DNA of 64,000 bases from contig CAZBRD010000001.1 of assembly GCA_964494205.1 (NCBI GenBank), forward strand, positions 372,001-436,000, in the 5' to 3' direction. A model generated the notes under the pieces. That model was not told the DNA's origin. It did not search any database and saw nothing but the letters and a program-made list of their open reading frames with translations. Of the stretch, positions 9,269 to 17,658 are shown piece after piece. The DNA is from JBBTCX01 sp964494205. Its GTDB lineage: Bacteria; Planctomycetota; Phycisphaerae; UBA1845. Position 1 is the stretch's first letter. Every line of letters starts with the position of its first letter. The translations under genes were made by a program, and so were the position numbers.

Positions 9269-10267
9269 ATGAGCCATTCAATTGCCTGTAACGACCGCCG
9301 AGCCGCGGGCACAGCACCCCTCCGTAATAGCGATTGGTATCGTTCGCTAGATGAAAGCAAGCGGGCGGCTATCCGAGACCTGCACCGTCTGAACCCAATC
9401 AAAAGCCTTGCGGCGGTTTTTGCCTTCGCGGTCATCTGGTTCGCAGCCGGCTGGATGATCCTTGCGTTCCCGACCTGGCCGGTCCGCATCGTCGGCTATT
9501 TCACGGTCGGGGCGGTGATTCATGCACTGGGAATCATGATGCACGAAGGTGTGCACTCGAATCTGGTTCGCAAGCCAAAGCTCGATCGATGGTTCGGATT
9601 CCTGATGGCGCTGCCGGCGTTCGTTTCGTTCTCGGCCTATCGCTTGCAACACACGGCCCACCATAAGTACGCGCGGACAGAGCACGACCCGGACGAGATT
9701 CACAATATTTCGACCAATCGCTTGGTTAAGAGCCTGGCGTTCTACGGCTGGCTGATCGGCGGGTCACTGTGGTATTTCATCGGGATGCTGCCGATCAACG
9801 CGTTCAAGTTTGGCAGGGCGAAGGACAAGCGGGCGGTGGCGCTGGAGTATGTCCTGATGGTCCCGATTTATACGGTGATTTTCGGGCTGGCGTATCGATT
9901 CGGTGTACTTGCTGATCTAGCGCAGGTTTGGCTGATTCCCATTCTGTTCGCCATGACGCTCGGGAATGTCCGCGGGTGGGCGGAGCATATGTTAACGTAC
10001 CCGGGACATCCGCTGACCGAGACGCGCACGGTGATCAGCAACCCGATTGTCAGCTTCTTTATGCTTAATTCCAACTACCATCTGGAGCATCATCTGTTCG
10101 CCGCGATGCCGTGGTACAACCTGCCGAAATTGCACGTGCTGCTGCAGGACGAGTATCGACGGGCGGGCGTGAGGCCGTATCGTTCGTACGTGCTCTTCGT
10201 CATCGAAGCCATCCTCGTCGGCGTACATGGATTCGTGCCGAAGCATCGTCCAATCCCTATAAATTAA
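9269..10267 (+). CDS. membrane fatty-acid desaturase / carotenoid hydroxylase-type di-iron enzyme
   Basis: Integral membrane di-iron oxygenase of about 332 residues. The three histidine boxes are present: HEGVHS, HTAHHKYA and HLEHH, separated by hydrophobic segments that form about four transmembrane helices. The family inserts a double bond into acyl chains or hydroxylates a carotenoid ring. The spacing is that of the FA_desaturase superfamily, and the first box HxxxH makes a CrtR/DesA-like substrate possible. Substrate and regioselectivity cannot be told from sequence. ATG 9269 has GGAG 8 nt upstream, whereas an upstream frame to 9137 has none. No electron-donor gene is adjacent. Confidence 0.88.
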   Translation: MSHSIACNDRRAAGTAPLRNSDWYRSLDESKRAAIRDLHRLNPIKSLAAVFAFAVIWFAAGWMILAFPTWPVRIVGYFTVGAVIHALGIMMHEGVHSNLVRKPKLDRWFGFLMALPAFVSFSAYRLQHTAHHKYARTEHDPDEIHNISTNRLVKSLAFYGWLIGGSLWYFIGMLPINAFKFGRAKDKRAVALEYVLMVPIYTVIFGLAYRFGVLADLAQVWLIPILFAMTLGNVRGWAEHMLTYPGHPLTETRTVISNPIVSFFMLNSNYHLEHHLFAAMPWYNLPKLHVLLQDEYRRAGVRPYRSYVLFVIEAILVGVHGFVPKHRPIPIN

Positions 10268-10624
10268 GGTGTTTTCTTCGTGTTTCGTCGCGAGATAAAC
10301 ACAAATGAACGGCGCGGCACGTTGTCTGATATCACAGGTCAATAGTCAATCGCGCCGCACCGACGACTGATAATCGAAATCGATCGTCACTCGCGTTGAT
10401 CATGGCTCGGCAGGAGCCGGCGCGGCGTCTTCACAATTCAGAACGGATGAAGATTTTCAAAAACAAATGGGTGATTTTTTTTGACTTCTCATTTTGATGT
10501 CTTATTCTTTGAAATTGAAGTTGTCCGTGGGCCGAAGTGGTCGGGCGAGTGGGAGAGTGATCGTTGGCGTCCGTTCGTGAAACGGGCAAGCTCGATCAAA
10601 TAATGGCCCCGTCAGAGTCAAAGA
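10268..10624. other. intergenic region upstream of kamA
   Basis: 357 bp with no gene seen. A minus-strand open frame across 10502-10996 overlaps kamA and is not credible. The region is AT-rich around 10440-10520 and holds the promoter candidate listed next. Confidence 0.55.
10481..10508 (+). promoter_or_regulatory. candidate sigma-70-type promoter for kamA
   Basis: TTGACT, a 16-nt spacer and TATTCT (4 of 6 to the -10 consensus), 117 bp upstream of the kamA start. It is in the right place but is only a pattern match. Confidence 0.35.
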
Positions 10625-11947
10625 ATGGAACTTGATGTGAAGAGCTCCGATCCGGAGCCTGACAGTAAGCGAAGCAGAACCATTGCCCTTTCTGTTTTGG
10701 AGGAAGTCGCCCCCGAAGAGAACGAAGAACCTCCGAGTAGATTTCACGCCACTGCCGTCGCCACGCGAAACCACCGAAAAACCAGCGAATTTACCGAAGA
10801 ATTTGCGGAGAATCCCTGCCCGATCAGCCAGCAGTCCGCGCGGTTCATGCGCAAGCACTTCCCGCACGCCACGCAAGCGGAATGGAATGATTGGCGCTGG
10901 CAGCTTCGCAACCGCATCCGCAGCCTTGAGGGGCTGGAACGAATCTTCAAGCTCTCTGACGACGAGCGCGATACCGTCGCCCGTCTCGGCAGCCACCTAC
11001 CGGTCGGCATTACGCCTTACTACGCCTCGCTGTGTCACCCGACCGATCCGATGGAGCCGATCCGCCGGACGATGATCCCTGTCAGCACCGAGCTGACCAA
11101 GACCTACGGTGAAGCGGCTGACCCGCTCGATGAAGACGGTCACAGCCCAGTGCCGGGTCTGGTCCATCGCTATCCCGACCGCGTGTTGTTCCTTGTCACC
11201 AACTTCTGCGCGACTTATTGCCGCTATTGCACGCGTGCGCGCATGGTCGGCCAGACGGGCGAATATCACTTCAACACCAAGCAATACGAGATGGCGCTGG
11301 ATTATTTAGCGAACCATCCCGAAATCCGTGACGTGCTTTTGTCCGGTGGTGATCCGCTGGCCCTCAATGATGATCGACTCGAGTGGATCATTTCGCGCCT
11401 CCGCGAGATCCCGCACATCGAGTTCATTCGCATCGGCACGAAGATCCCGGCTGTGCTGCCGCAGCGCATCACGCCAGCTCTGACGAAGATGTTCCGCAAG
11501 TATCATCCGGTCTGGATGAGCATCCACTTCATGCACCCGGACGAGGTGACGCCGGAAGTCGCGTATGCCTGCGAGAGCCTGGCTGACGCGGGCATTCCGC
11601 TGGGCAGCCAAACCGTGCTTAGCAAAGGGGTTAACGACGACGTCGACACGATGAAGCGGCTGGTTCATGGCCTGCTTAAGATTCGCGTCCGTCCGTACTA
11701 CCTCTATCAATGTGACCCTATCCAAGGCTCGAGCCACTTCCGGACTTCCGTTGAGGACGGGCTGAAGCTGATTCAAGGTCTTCGCGGTCATACGACGGGT
11801 TATGCGGTGCCGACTTTCGTCATAGACGCACCGGGCGGCGGCGGTAAAATCCCGCTCGTTCCGGAGTACGTCGTCGGTCGCGACGGTCCCGACATCGTCT
11901 TGCGGAACTACGAGGGCAAAGAGTACCGCTATCCCGACCCGCAATAA
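10625..11947 (+). CDS. kamA: lysine 2,3-aminomutase family radical SAM enzyme
   Basis: Converts L-lysine to L-beta-lysine using S-adenosylmethionine, a [4Fe-4S] cluster and PLP. The radical SAM motif CATYCRYC puts the cluster cysteines at 195, 199 and 202. The PLP lysine is K408 in DAPGGGGK. D364 in YLYQCD and D401 match the two aspartates that hold the lysine side-chain amine in the clostridial enzyme, so lysine, rather than glutamate, is the likely substrate. Residues about 85-440 align along the whole clostridial protein. The first 80 residues are a low-complexity, Ser/Glu-rich extension of doubtful reality; Met76 (10850) is an alternative start. The clostridial C-terminal tail with its zinc-binding cysteines is absent. 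The next gene starts 14 bp downstream, so the two are probably cotranscribed. Confidence 0.9.
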   Translation: MELDVKSSDPEPDSKRSRTIALSVLEEVAPEENEEPPSRFHATAVATRNHRKTSEFTEEFAENPCPISQQSARFMRKHFPHATQAEWNDWRWQLRNRIRSLEGLERIFKLSDDERDTVARLGSHLPVGITPYYASLCHPTDPMEPIRRTMIPVSTELTKTYGEAADPLDEDGHSPVPGLVHRYPDRVLFLVTNFCATYCRYCTRARMVGQTGEYHFNTKQYEMALDYLANHPEIRDVLLSGGDPLALNDDRLEWIISRLREIPHIEFIRIGTKIPAVLPQRITPALTKMFRKYHPVWMSIHFMHPDEVTPEVAYACESLADAGIPLGSQTVLSKGVNDDVDTMKRLVHGLLKIRVRPYYLYQCDPIQGSSHFRTSVEDGLKLIQGLRGHTTGYAVPTFVIDAPGGGGKIPLVPEYVVGRDGPDIVLRNYEGKEYRYPDPQ

Positions 11948-11961
11948 GGCGTTCGCGAATC

Positions 11962-12543
11962 ATGACTGAGTTGCTTCCGCCGGCTATTCGAGCCGGCGCG
12001 GCGGCTATCCCGCTTTCGATTCTTGGACCTGCAACGACGACTGATGCGCACATTTGTACGCGCTGTGCGACCATTCAGAAGACGTGTTGCCAGCGCGCGG
12101 AGGTGCTGGTCACGGATGGTGACCTGGAGCGCATCCGTGAGTTCACCGGACGGACGGACTTCACGGAATACCGTGCCCCGCGCGACGCGTCGTATGTCGA
12201 TCAGGACGACGACCCGATCTGGGCGGCGACCACCATCGAACACGACGGCACGCGTCGGGTTCTGCTGCGAGAATCGAACGGCAACTGCACGTTTCTGCAA
12301 AGAGACGGCTGTTCGCTGCCGACGGAAATCCGGCCGCTGATTTGTCGAATGTATCCATTCGCGTACACCGAAGCGGGCATCGACGGAATTGACGACGAGT
12401 ATTGTCCTAAGGCACTCATCCCGGAAGGTAAGACGATCCTCGTAGCGTTGGACATGAACATGGCGGACGCACAGCGGTGGCACAAGATGCTATATGACGA
12501 GCTTCGTGCGCGGCTCGATGGTCAGAGTCATCGGGCGGCCTGA
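11962..12543 (+). CDS. YkgJ/UPF0153-type cysteine-cluster protein
   Basis: Small cytoplasmic protein of 193 residues with the CxxC-type metal cluster of the YkgJ family: CTRC with CC nearby (about 32-43), CTFLQRDGCSLP, then R-P-x-x-C-R-x-Y-P-F and YCPKAL. The family is described as a putative zinc- or iron-chelating domain with no proven reaction, so a specific role cannot be given. Only 14 bp separate it from kamA, which suggests one transcript and a possible link, for example cluster or metal supply, or a modification step. That link is inference. The first 20 residues are hydrophobic but not a convincing signal peptide. Confidence 0.85.
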   Translation: MTELLPPAIRAGAAAIPLSILGPATTTDAHICTRCATIQKTCCQRAEVLVTDGDLERIREFTGRTDFTEYRAPRDASYVDQDDDPIWAATTIEHDGTRRVLLRESNGNCTFLQRDGCSLPTEIRPLICRMYPFAYTEAGIDGIDDEYCPKALIPEGKTILVALDMNMADAQRWHKMLYDELRARLDGQSHRAA

Positions 12544-12557
12544 TGTAATCACCCGCT

Positions 12558-12581
12558 GGATCGAGAATCCTTTCTCGATCC
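12558..12581. other. 10-bp hairpin between ykgJ-like and ATP-grasp genes
   Basis: GGATCGAGAA and TTCTCGATCC are perfect arms around a TCCT loop, 15 bp after the ykgJ-type stop codon. No T-tract follows, so efficient intrinsic termination is unlikely. It could slow or process the transcript. Confidence 0.6.
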
Positions 12582-12660
12582 AATTGGCATTCGCAAGACC
12601 TTACTATTCTCTGGACCTGGGGAAGCTCACTTGGTCCATACGGAAGGAAAAGAAATACAA

Positions 12661-13695
12661 ATGAAAATCGGCCTGACCTACGACCTTCGTGCTGACTACC
12701 TTGCGGCTGGGTATGGCGAAGAGGAGACGGCGGAGTTCGATCGCCCGGATACGATCGACTCACTAGAGAATGCTCTTCGTGCGCTTGGCCATCAGACAGA
12801 GCGCATCGGCAACATACATGCACTTGTCGCCCAGCTCTCTTCGGGGCGGCGGTGGGATATGGTATTCAACATCGCCGAGGGATTGCACGGCGTCGCTCGC
12901 GAAGCTCAGGTGCCCGCCGTCCTGGACGCCTACGAAATCCCTTACACGTTTTCCGACCCGCTGGTGATGGCCCTCACGCTGCACAAGAGTCGCACCAAGC
13001 AGGTGCTTCGCGATATCGGCGTGCCCACGACGGACTTCTTTCTCGTGGAACGCGAAGAGGATCTGGCGAAATGCAAACTGACTTTCCCCGTGTTTGCCAA
13101 ACCGGTGGCGGAAGGCACGGCTAAGGGGATCGATGGGCGCTCGATGATCGAGTCTCGCGCGGATCTTGAAAAAGTCTGTCATCGACTGCTCAACGAGTTC
13201 AAGCAGCCGGTGCTCGTCGAGCCGTACCTTCCGGGTCGCGAGTTCACCGTCGGTATCACCGGCACCGGCGACGACGCCGAATCGATCGGCACGCTCGAAG
13301 TCCTGCTGCTCGATGGGGCTGAGCCGCACTCGTACACCTATGTCAACAAGGAACGCTGCGAGGAACTATGCAAGTACGTTCTCATCGATGACGCACCGGC
13401 GCGCAAGGCTGCGGAAATCTCGCTGGCTGCGTGGCGAGGTCTCAACTGCCGCGACGCGGGCCGTGTCGATCTTCGCACCGACGCGAAGGGTCAACTGCAA
13501 GTGATGGAGATTAACCCGCTGCCCGGTTTGCACCCGGAACACTCGGACCTGCCGATCCTCGCGACCCAGGCGGGTATTTCTTATCTCGAACTGATCCGAC
13601 GATTGATGAAGTCGGCTGAGAAGCGTGTGGTGAAGGGTTTCAAGCCGAGGCCGATTGTGGGAAAGGCCGCACAAATGGCGGTCGCGGCCCACTAG
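12661..13695 (+). CDS. ATP-grasp ligase, D-Ala-D-Ala ligase-like but not canonical Ddl
   Basis: About 344 residues with the ATP-grasp fold of the D-alanine-D-alanine ligase group. Recognisable parts are VFNIAEG in the N-terminal domain, the central lobe around VFAKPVAEGTAKGI, VEPYLPGREFTVG, and the C-terminal metal-binding stretch DLRTDAKGQLQVMEINPLPGL with the E-x-N ligands. True Ddl enzymes have a G-G-x-S-x-E-R-E-V-S motif near the start that orients the first D-Ala. Here the equivalent part reads LTYDLRADYLAAG, so the first substrate is probably different. It should join an amino or carboxylate substrate to an amine with ATP cleavage. It follows kamA and the YkgJ-type gene in the same direction, so beta-lysine is a possible substrate, but nothing in the sequence proves it. 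Confidence 0.82.
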   Translation: MKIGLTYDLRADYLAAGYGEEETAEFDRPDTIDSLENALRALGHQTERIGNIHALVAQLSSGRRWDMVFNIAEGLHGVAREAQVPAVLDAYEIPYTFSDPLVMALTLHKSRTKQVLRDIGVPTTDFFLVEREEDLAKCKLTFPVFAKPVAEGTAKGIDGRSMIESRADLEKVCHRLLNEFKQPVLVEPYLPGREFTVGITGTGDDAESIGTLEVLLLDGAEPHSYTYVNKERCEELCKYVLIDDAPARKAAEISLAAWRGLNCRDAGRVDLRTDAKGQLQVMEINPLPGLHPEHSDLPILATQAGISYLELIRRLMKSAEKRVVKGFKPRPIVGKAAQMAVAAH

Positions 13696-13745
13696 GGCCC
13701 AGCTTGCTCGCTTTGGGAGCGTTCCTGCGCATACAAGCGCTGGCC

Positions 13746-14165
13746 TCAAATATCGCCGACCCAGCCAACGAGGGAACTCAATGGTCCTCGGGAGGCAGCT
13801 TCGAAGAACTTTCTGTCGGCAGTCACCATCTCAGCGTTCATCGATTGAGCTAGAGCGAGGAATACGCAGTCATAAAGACTTTGCGCCGAACTGATCGCCA
13901 ACTCAAAGGCCAGATCCAGAAACTCGGGTGTGTGATGAAGTCGCAATGGGAATTCGCGAAATGTCCGCCTTGCCTCGCGCGCGTATTCAAGACTCACTTC
14001 GCGGCGGCGCAATCGTTTACAAAGTACATTCTCGACTTCGACAACGATCAGATCGGGGGCGTGAAGTTCCAGCCCGTCACGAAAGAGCCCCAGAGCGTCG
14101 TCGGTGTCGTCCTCGCGCAGCAACCATTTGACGGCCACGCTCGAATCCACAACGAGGACGCTCAT
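13746..14165 (-). CDS. vapC: PIN-domain toxin, VapC family
   Basis: Ribonuclease toxin of about 139 residues. The four acidic positions of the PIN active site are visible: D7 in VVDSSVAVKW, E43 or E45 in VVEVENVL, D99 in LYDCVFLALA and D117 in TADRKF. VapC toxins cut tRNA or rRNA with Mg2+ when freed from the antitoxin. The start codon overlaps the stop of the antitoxin gene by 4 nt (ATGA), as usual for such operons, so translation is coupled. The specific RNA target cannot be read from sequence. No mobile element is seen nearby. Confidence 0.93.
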   Translation of the reverse strand: MSVLVVDSSVAVKWLLREDDTDDALGLFRDGLELHAPDLIVVEVENVLCKRLRRREVSLEYAREARRTFREFPLRLHHTPEFLDLAFELAISSAQSLYDCVFLALAQSMNAEMVTADRKFFEAASRGPLSSLVGWVGDI

Positions 14166-14392
14166 CGTTCGCGATCCTCGCGAATTAACTCTGCGCTGTT
14201 GCTAAACTTCTTGCCGTTGAGCTTGCGTTGAAGTTGAAGTGCTAGTTTTCGCGCCGTATCCGGGTCCAGTCTCGTAGCGGATTCCAAGATTCCCTTCACT
14301 TCCGCCTGCAGTGACCTGCCATTCCGTTTCGCCTGTGCCTTCAGGCGATCAACCACCTTCTTATCCACGTCTCTGACCAGTATCTGGGCCAT
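14162..14392 (-). CDS. vapB: ribbon-helix-helix antitoxin, FitA/VapB type
   Basis: Antitoxin of about 76 residues that should bind the downstream VapC and repress its own operon. The first 45 residues form the Arc/MetJ-type ribbon-helix-helix DNA-binding domain: a beta-strand AQILVRDV, then helix KVVDRLKAQAKRNG and helix SLQAEVKGILESA, as in FitA. The C-terminal part with its basic LQRKLNGKK stretch would contact the toxin. Two ATGs lie side by side at 14395 and 14392. GGAGG lies 6 nt before the second, so I use 14392. A longer frame upstream to 14503 has no support. Confidence 0.88.
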   Translation of the reverse strand: MAQILVRDVDKKVVDRLKAQAKRNGRSLQAEVKGILESATRLDPDTARKLALQLQRKLNGKKFSNSAELIREDRER

Positions 14393-14486
14393 CATGAACC
14401 TCCGTCGCCTTATTAGCCACGCTAGCATAATGATAGCATATCGGCTGCTGGATGTGAAGTGATCCGCTGCGCTAACGCTCCACTGC

Positions 14487-15407
14487 TCAAGCAGTTCCCG
14501 CATACATCATCGCGAACGCAATTCCGGCTGTGCTGGCGTGGATGAAGAAGGGTGTGAGCCACGAGTCGGTCCGATAGGCGATGTAGGCGATGGCCAAGCC
14601 GCCGGGGAAGGAAAGGATGCACTCGCGGACATCCTTGCCGACGTGAATGAGGCCGAAGACGAGAGCTGATGTGAGGATCGCGGCGAAACATCCGCGCGGC
14701 AGGCCGAGCCATTGTGCTAATGGATTTGTTGTGGAATCGCGATCGATCGGCTGCGCGAGGCCAAGCCAACCAAGAAACCGAACGACGATATTTGATGAGT
14801 GAGAATGACCATGTGTGATTGATGTTGGAACTGATGTCGGCCAGCGGCCCGACGTGTGACAGAAGCCGAGGATCACGCCCTGAATCAGGAAATGCTCGGT
14901 GAGCATGTTGAAGGTGTAGCACGCGAGGAAAACTGCTGGCGCGTTTCGTTTCCATTCTGCCACGTAGGACTTGGCGATTTCCGGGCTGTTTACCATCCAT
15001 ACTAGAAAAGGTGTCGCGAGCAGGATCGCGATCACGATCATGCGCAACCCGTAGCGGTTTGGCCATCGCGTACCGACATCGCAAAAACGGCGACGTAGTG
15101 TCCACGTTGCGATCAGCGGGATCACGCCGGCTACGATCACCAAGTATGTGACCGCGCGGACGTCGCGATTGAAGTCCTTTATGCCGGCGAATTTTACGAC
15201 TTGATCAATGCCGCTGCGGATCGCTTTGGAAGGAGCAAGTGCGATCGAGCGATACTCGTTCGGCACAAACGCGCTGATTCGTGCGATGAAGATCGTGCTG
15301 TATAGAGTGACGACGACGACTGCTAACGCGAGTCGCAGCCAGCCACGATCTGAGGTAGCGACCACACGGATCGTCTCGTTTCCTGATTGAGAGGCAGGTG
15401 TTTCCAT
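14487..15407 (-). CDS. CPBP-family intramembrane protease-like protein with altered motif 1
   Basis: Membrane protein of about 306 residues with roughly seven hydrophobic segments. The C-terminal half resembles the CPBP/CAAX-type glutamic intramembrane proteases: motif 1 region LTEHFLIQGVILGF, motif 2 FGLIHVGK and motif 3 FFIHAST. The family's motif 1 is normally E-E-x-x-x-R; here it reads E-H-x-x-x-Q, so the second Glu and the Arg are replaced. The two later histidines are kept. It may be an inactive relative or one with a changed active site. The start overlaps the phosphatase stop by one base (TGATG), so the two are translationally coupled. The phosphatase is upstream in the transcript. 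Confidence 0.75.
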   Translation of the reverse strand: METPASQSGNETIRVVATSDRGWLRLALAVVVVTLYSTIFIARISAFVPNEYRSIALAPSKAIRSGIDQVVKFAGIKDFNRDVRAVTYLVIVAGVIPLIATWTLRRRFCDVGTRWPNRYGLRMIVIAILLATPFLVWMVNSPEIAKSYVAEWKRNAPAVFLACYTFNMLTEHFLIQGVILGFCHTSGRWPTSVPTSITHGHSHSSNIVVRFLGWLGLAQPIDRDSTTNPLAQWLGLPRGCFAAILTSALVFGLIHVGKDVRECILSFPGGLAIAYIAYRTDSWLTPFFIHASTAGIAFAMMYAGTA

Positions 15408-16561
15408 CAGGGTGATCGGTGCAACTTGCTTAAAGGAACTTCGTGACGCATGACGATTTTGCCGTTCGCGTCGCGAATCTGCATAGAGATAAGCGGATCC
15501 TTCACACTCCAGTCGATCGTCAGCAGGCCGAAGTTGGGAGCGAAGTACGGTTCGTCTAGGCTTTCGTACTTCACGCGGTGACGATTTGCTTCGACCTGTC
15601 GATTGCGCGGCATGTTCAGTGCGCTGGACGTGACGTCATACAATGGGTAGCCAATAGCATCGTCGATCTTCGACACCTCGGCTGCATGGCGGTCGCCGCT
15701 GATGATGATCACGCCGTCGGCATTGGTATCTCTGATCATCTTGAACAGTCGATCCCGCTCTTTTGGCATGTTGCCCCATTTTTCGTAGCCGTGTTCGTCG
15801 GCTGCGACTTGAATACTCGACGCGATGATCCGCAGCTCAGCCGGGATGCGCAATTGTTCATCGAGCCATTTCCATTGGGCTTCACCGAGAATCGTGGCTG
15901 AATCGTCGGTGTTCGGAAGGTACGGTCCTGGGCGATCCGCGGGCGGCGGATCATCCTTTGGCCTGCGCTTCAGTGCGCTTCGGAAATATCGCGTATCTAA
16001 CAGAATGACCTGCACGCGACGACCGCCGATGCCGAAAATCTTGGCGCCGTACACGCCCTCGCGCGACCAGCGAGGCGACGTGCCTGGTTCTTCGAAGAAA
16101 TCGAGCAACAACTGCTGGGCTTCTTTCTTCTTTGGATATTCAGCCCCTGCATCGTTCTTTCCGTAGTCGTGGTCGTCCCAGGTCGCGAGGATCGGGCAGG
16201 TGTGTCGCAGTTCCTGAAACGCGGGCACCGCACCCAGCTTGTCGTAGTCGCTCTTCATCTTGGCCATGTCTTCGGTGTCGGCGTAGATGTTGTCGCCGAG
16301 GAAGATGAACAGATCCGGCTCGCTGGCAACGATGGTTTTCCAGATGTCCTGCGGTTTTTCCTGATTGCAGCAAGAGCCGAAGGCGATGCGATGAAGCGAA
16401 CCGACCGCATCTTCATCGTGCAAGACCTCAGCGTGTGCTTGAGGCTGATCAACTGTGGTGGATATTGAGTTGTTGCTAACCGGACACGGCGCTGGAGTCG
16501 TCGCCGCGCAACCGGCTAACATGCAGCATGAGGTGAAGAGAATCAGAGCGATGCGAATCAC
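15407..16561 (-). CDS. phoD: PhoD-like metallophosphatase, lipoprotein
   Basis: Exported phosphatase, about 384 residues. It starts with a lipoprotein signal peptide ending LAGC, so it should be anchored by a lipid outside the cytoplasm. The PhoD metal-binding pattern follows: FGSCC near the start of the domain, FLGDNIYAD, TWDDHDYG and ISGDRHAAE, with the conserved Asp, Asn and His residues. PhoD enzymes are Ca2+/Fe3+ phosphodiesterase or monoesterase enzymes used in phosphate scavenging or wall teichoic turnover; the substrate here is unknown. I prefer a GTG start at 16561, preceded by AAGGAGGAGG at 9 nt, because it gives a normal n-region. A frame to 16642 is possible but adds 27 unlikely residues. 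Coupled to the CPBP-like gene. Confidence 0.9.
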   Translation of the reverse strand: MIRIALILFTSCCMLAGCAATTPAPCPVSNNSISTTVDQPQAHAEVLHDEDAVGSLHRIAFGSCCNQEKPQDIWKTIVASEPDLFIFLGDNIYADTEDMAKMKSDYDKLGAVPAFQELRHTCPILATWDDHDYGKNDAGAEYPKKKEAQQLLLDFFEEPGTSPRWSREGVYGAKIFGIGGRRVQVILLDTRYFRSALKRRPKDDPPPADRPGPYLPNTDDSATILGEAQWKWLDEQLRIPAELRIIASSIQVAADEHGYEKWGNMPKERDRLFKMIRDTNADGVIIISGDRHAAEVSKIDDAIGYPLYDVTSSALNMPRNRQVEANRHRVKYESLDEPYFAPNFGLLTIDWSVKDPLISMQIRDANGKIVMRHEVPLSKLHRSP

Positions 16562-16702
16562 TATCGAGAGCCTCCTCCTTGAGTCGACAGACAAAAAAAG
16601 GTTATTGGGTTCCTGAATCGCGTCCCCGTTTCGCCCGACCAATTTCGTTTTGTCGTTTGGATGCCAGGCTTTGATCGGATGACCGCGTTCAACCGATCAA
16701 AT

Positions 16703-17059
16703 CTAACCGCCCGACGCTTTGGCAGCGTACCCCAATTGCAACAACTGGGCCAACACTTTTTCGCGATGGTCGCCTTGCAGCTCGATGTGTTCGTCCTGAA
16801 GCGACCCGCCCGATGCGCAGAGGGCTTTCATTCGCTTGAGCATCGCACCGAGATCGTTGGCTTTCGGGTCAAGCCCGGTGATGATCGTGACCCATTTCCC
16901 GCCGCCGCGCCGTTCGCGACTGACGCGCACGCGCTGATCGGAAGGCAGGCAGAGCGCACCGTCGGCTGCGCGTGGGCACCGACACGCGTCGATCGGCTTC
17001 GCGCACCGCTCGCACGACACGGGTCGCTGAAGTGATGTTCCATCAAAGAGTCCTGCCAT
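16703..17059 (-). CDS. yciH: SUI1/YciH family translation factor-like protein
   Basis: 118-residue relative of eukaryotic initiation factor eIF1. Residues about 50-118 carry the SUI1 fold: RRGGGKWVTIITGLDP, then the helix LGAMLKRMKALCASGGS and QGDHREKVLAQLLQLGY. In bacteria the protein is thought to influence fidelity of start-site selection on the 30S subunit, but its role is minor or conditional. The N-terminal part has CERC and CRCP, a possible zinc knuckle. No Shine-Dalgarno is seen before ATG 17059. It follows the SEC-C gene in the same direction after 78 bp. Confidence 0.92.
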   Translation of the reverse strand: MAGLFDGTSLQRPVSCERCAKPIDACRCPRAADGALCLPSDQRVRVSRERRGGGKWVTIITGLDPKANDLGAMLKRMKALCASGGSLQDEHIELQGDHREKVLAQLLQLGYAAKASGG

Positions 17060-17110
17060 GATAGTTCTGCTTGTATTGCTTTTGTGAGCGAAGTACCGCG
17101 GATTTTGTTT

Positions 17111-17137
17111 TCGTAAATTGTAATTCGTAACTAGTAA

Positions 17138-17146
<9 letters not shown>
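17111..17146 (-). repeat. AATTAC/ACGAAT-type simple intergenic repeat
   Basis: Read on the minus strand this is ACGAATAATTAC followed by TAGTTACGAATTAC, a degenerate 7-nt-period text of the type also found at 20216-20245, 21811-21841, 55731-55760 and 55815-55843. It supplies the TAA stop codon of the SEC-C gene. Confidence 0.6.
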
Positions 17147-17602
<456 letters not shown>

Positions 17603-17658
17603 TGGTCATCTCCACAAAGGCAACTTGATGACCATGATAGCGTAGTCGATCGAAACGG

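Noticed and set aside
10502..10996. A 164-residue minus-strand open frame over the kamA start
   Set aside because: It overlaps the N-terminal part of kamA and has no domain. It only adds doubt about where kamA begins.
12661..13695. Canonical D-alanine-D-alanine ligase for peptidoglycan
   Set aside because: The N-terminal G-G-x-S-x-E-R-E-V-S motif is absent. I kept the broader ATP-grasp call.
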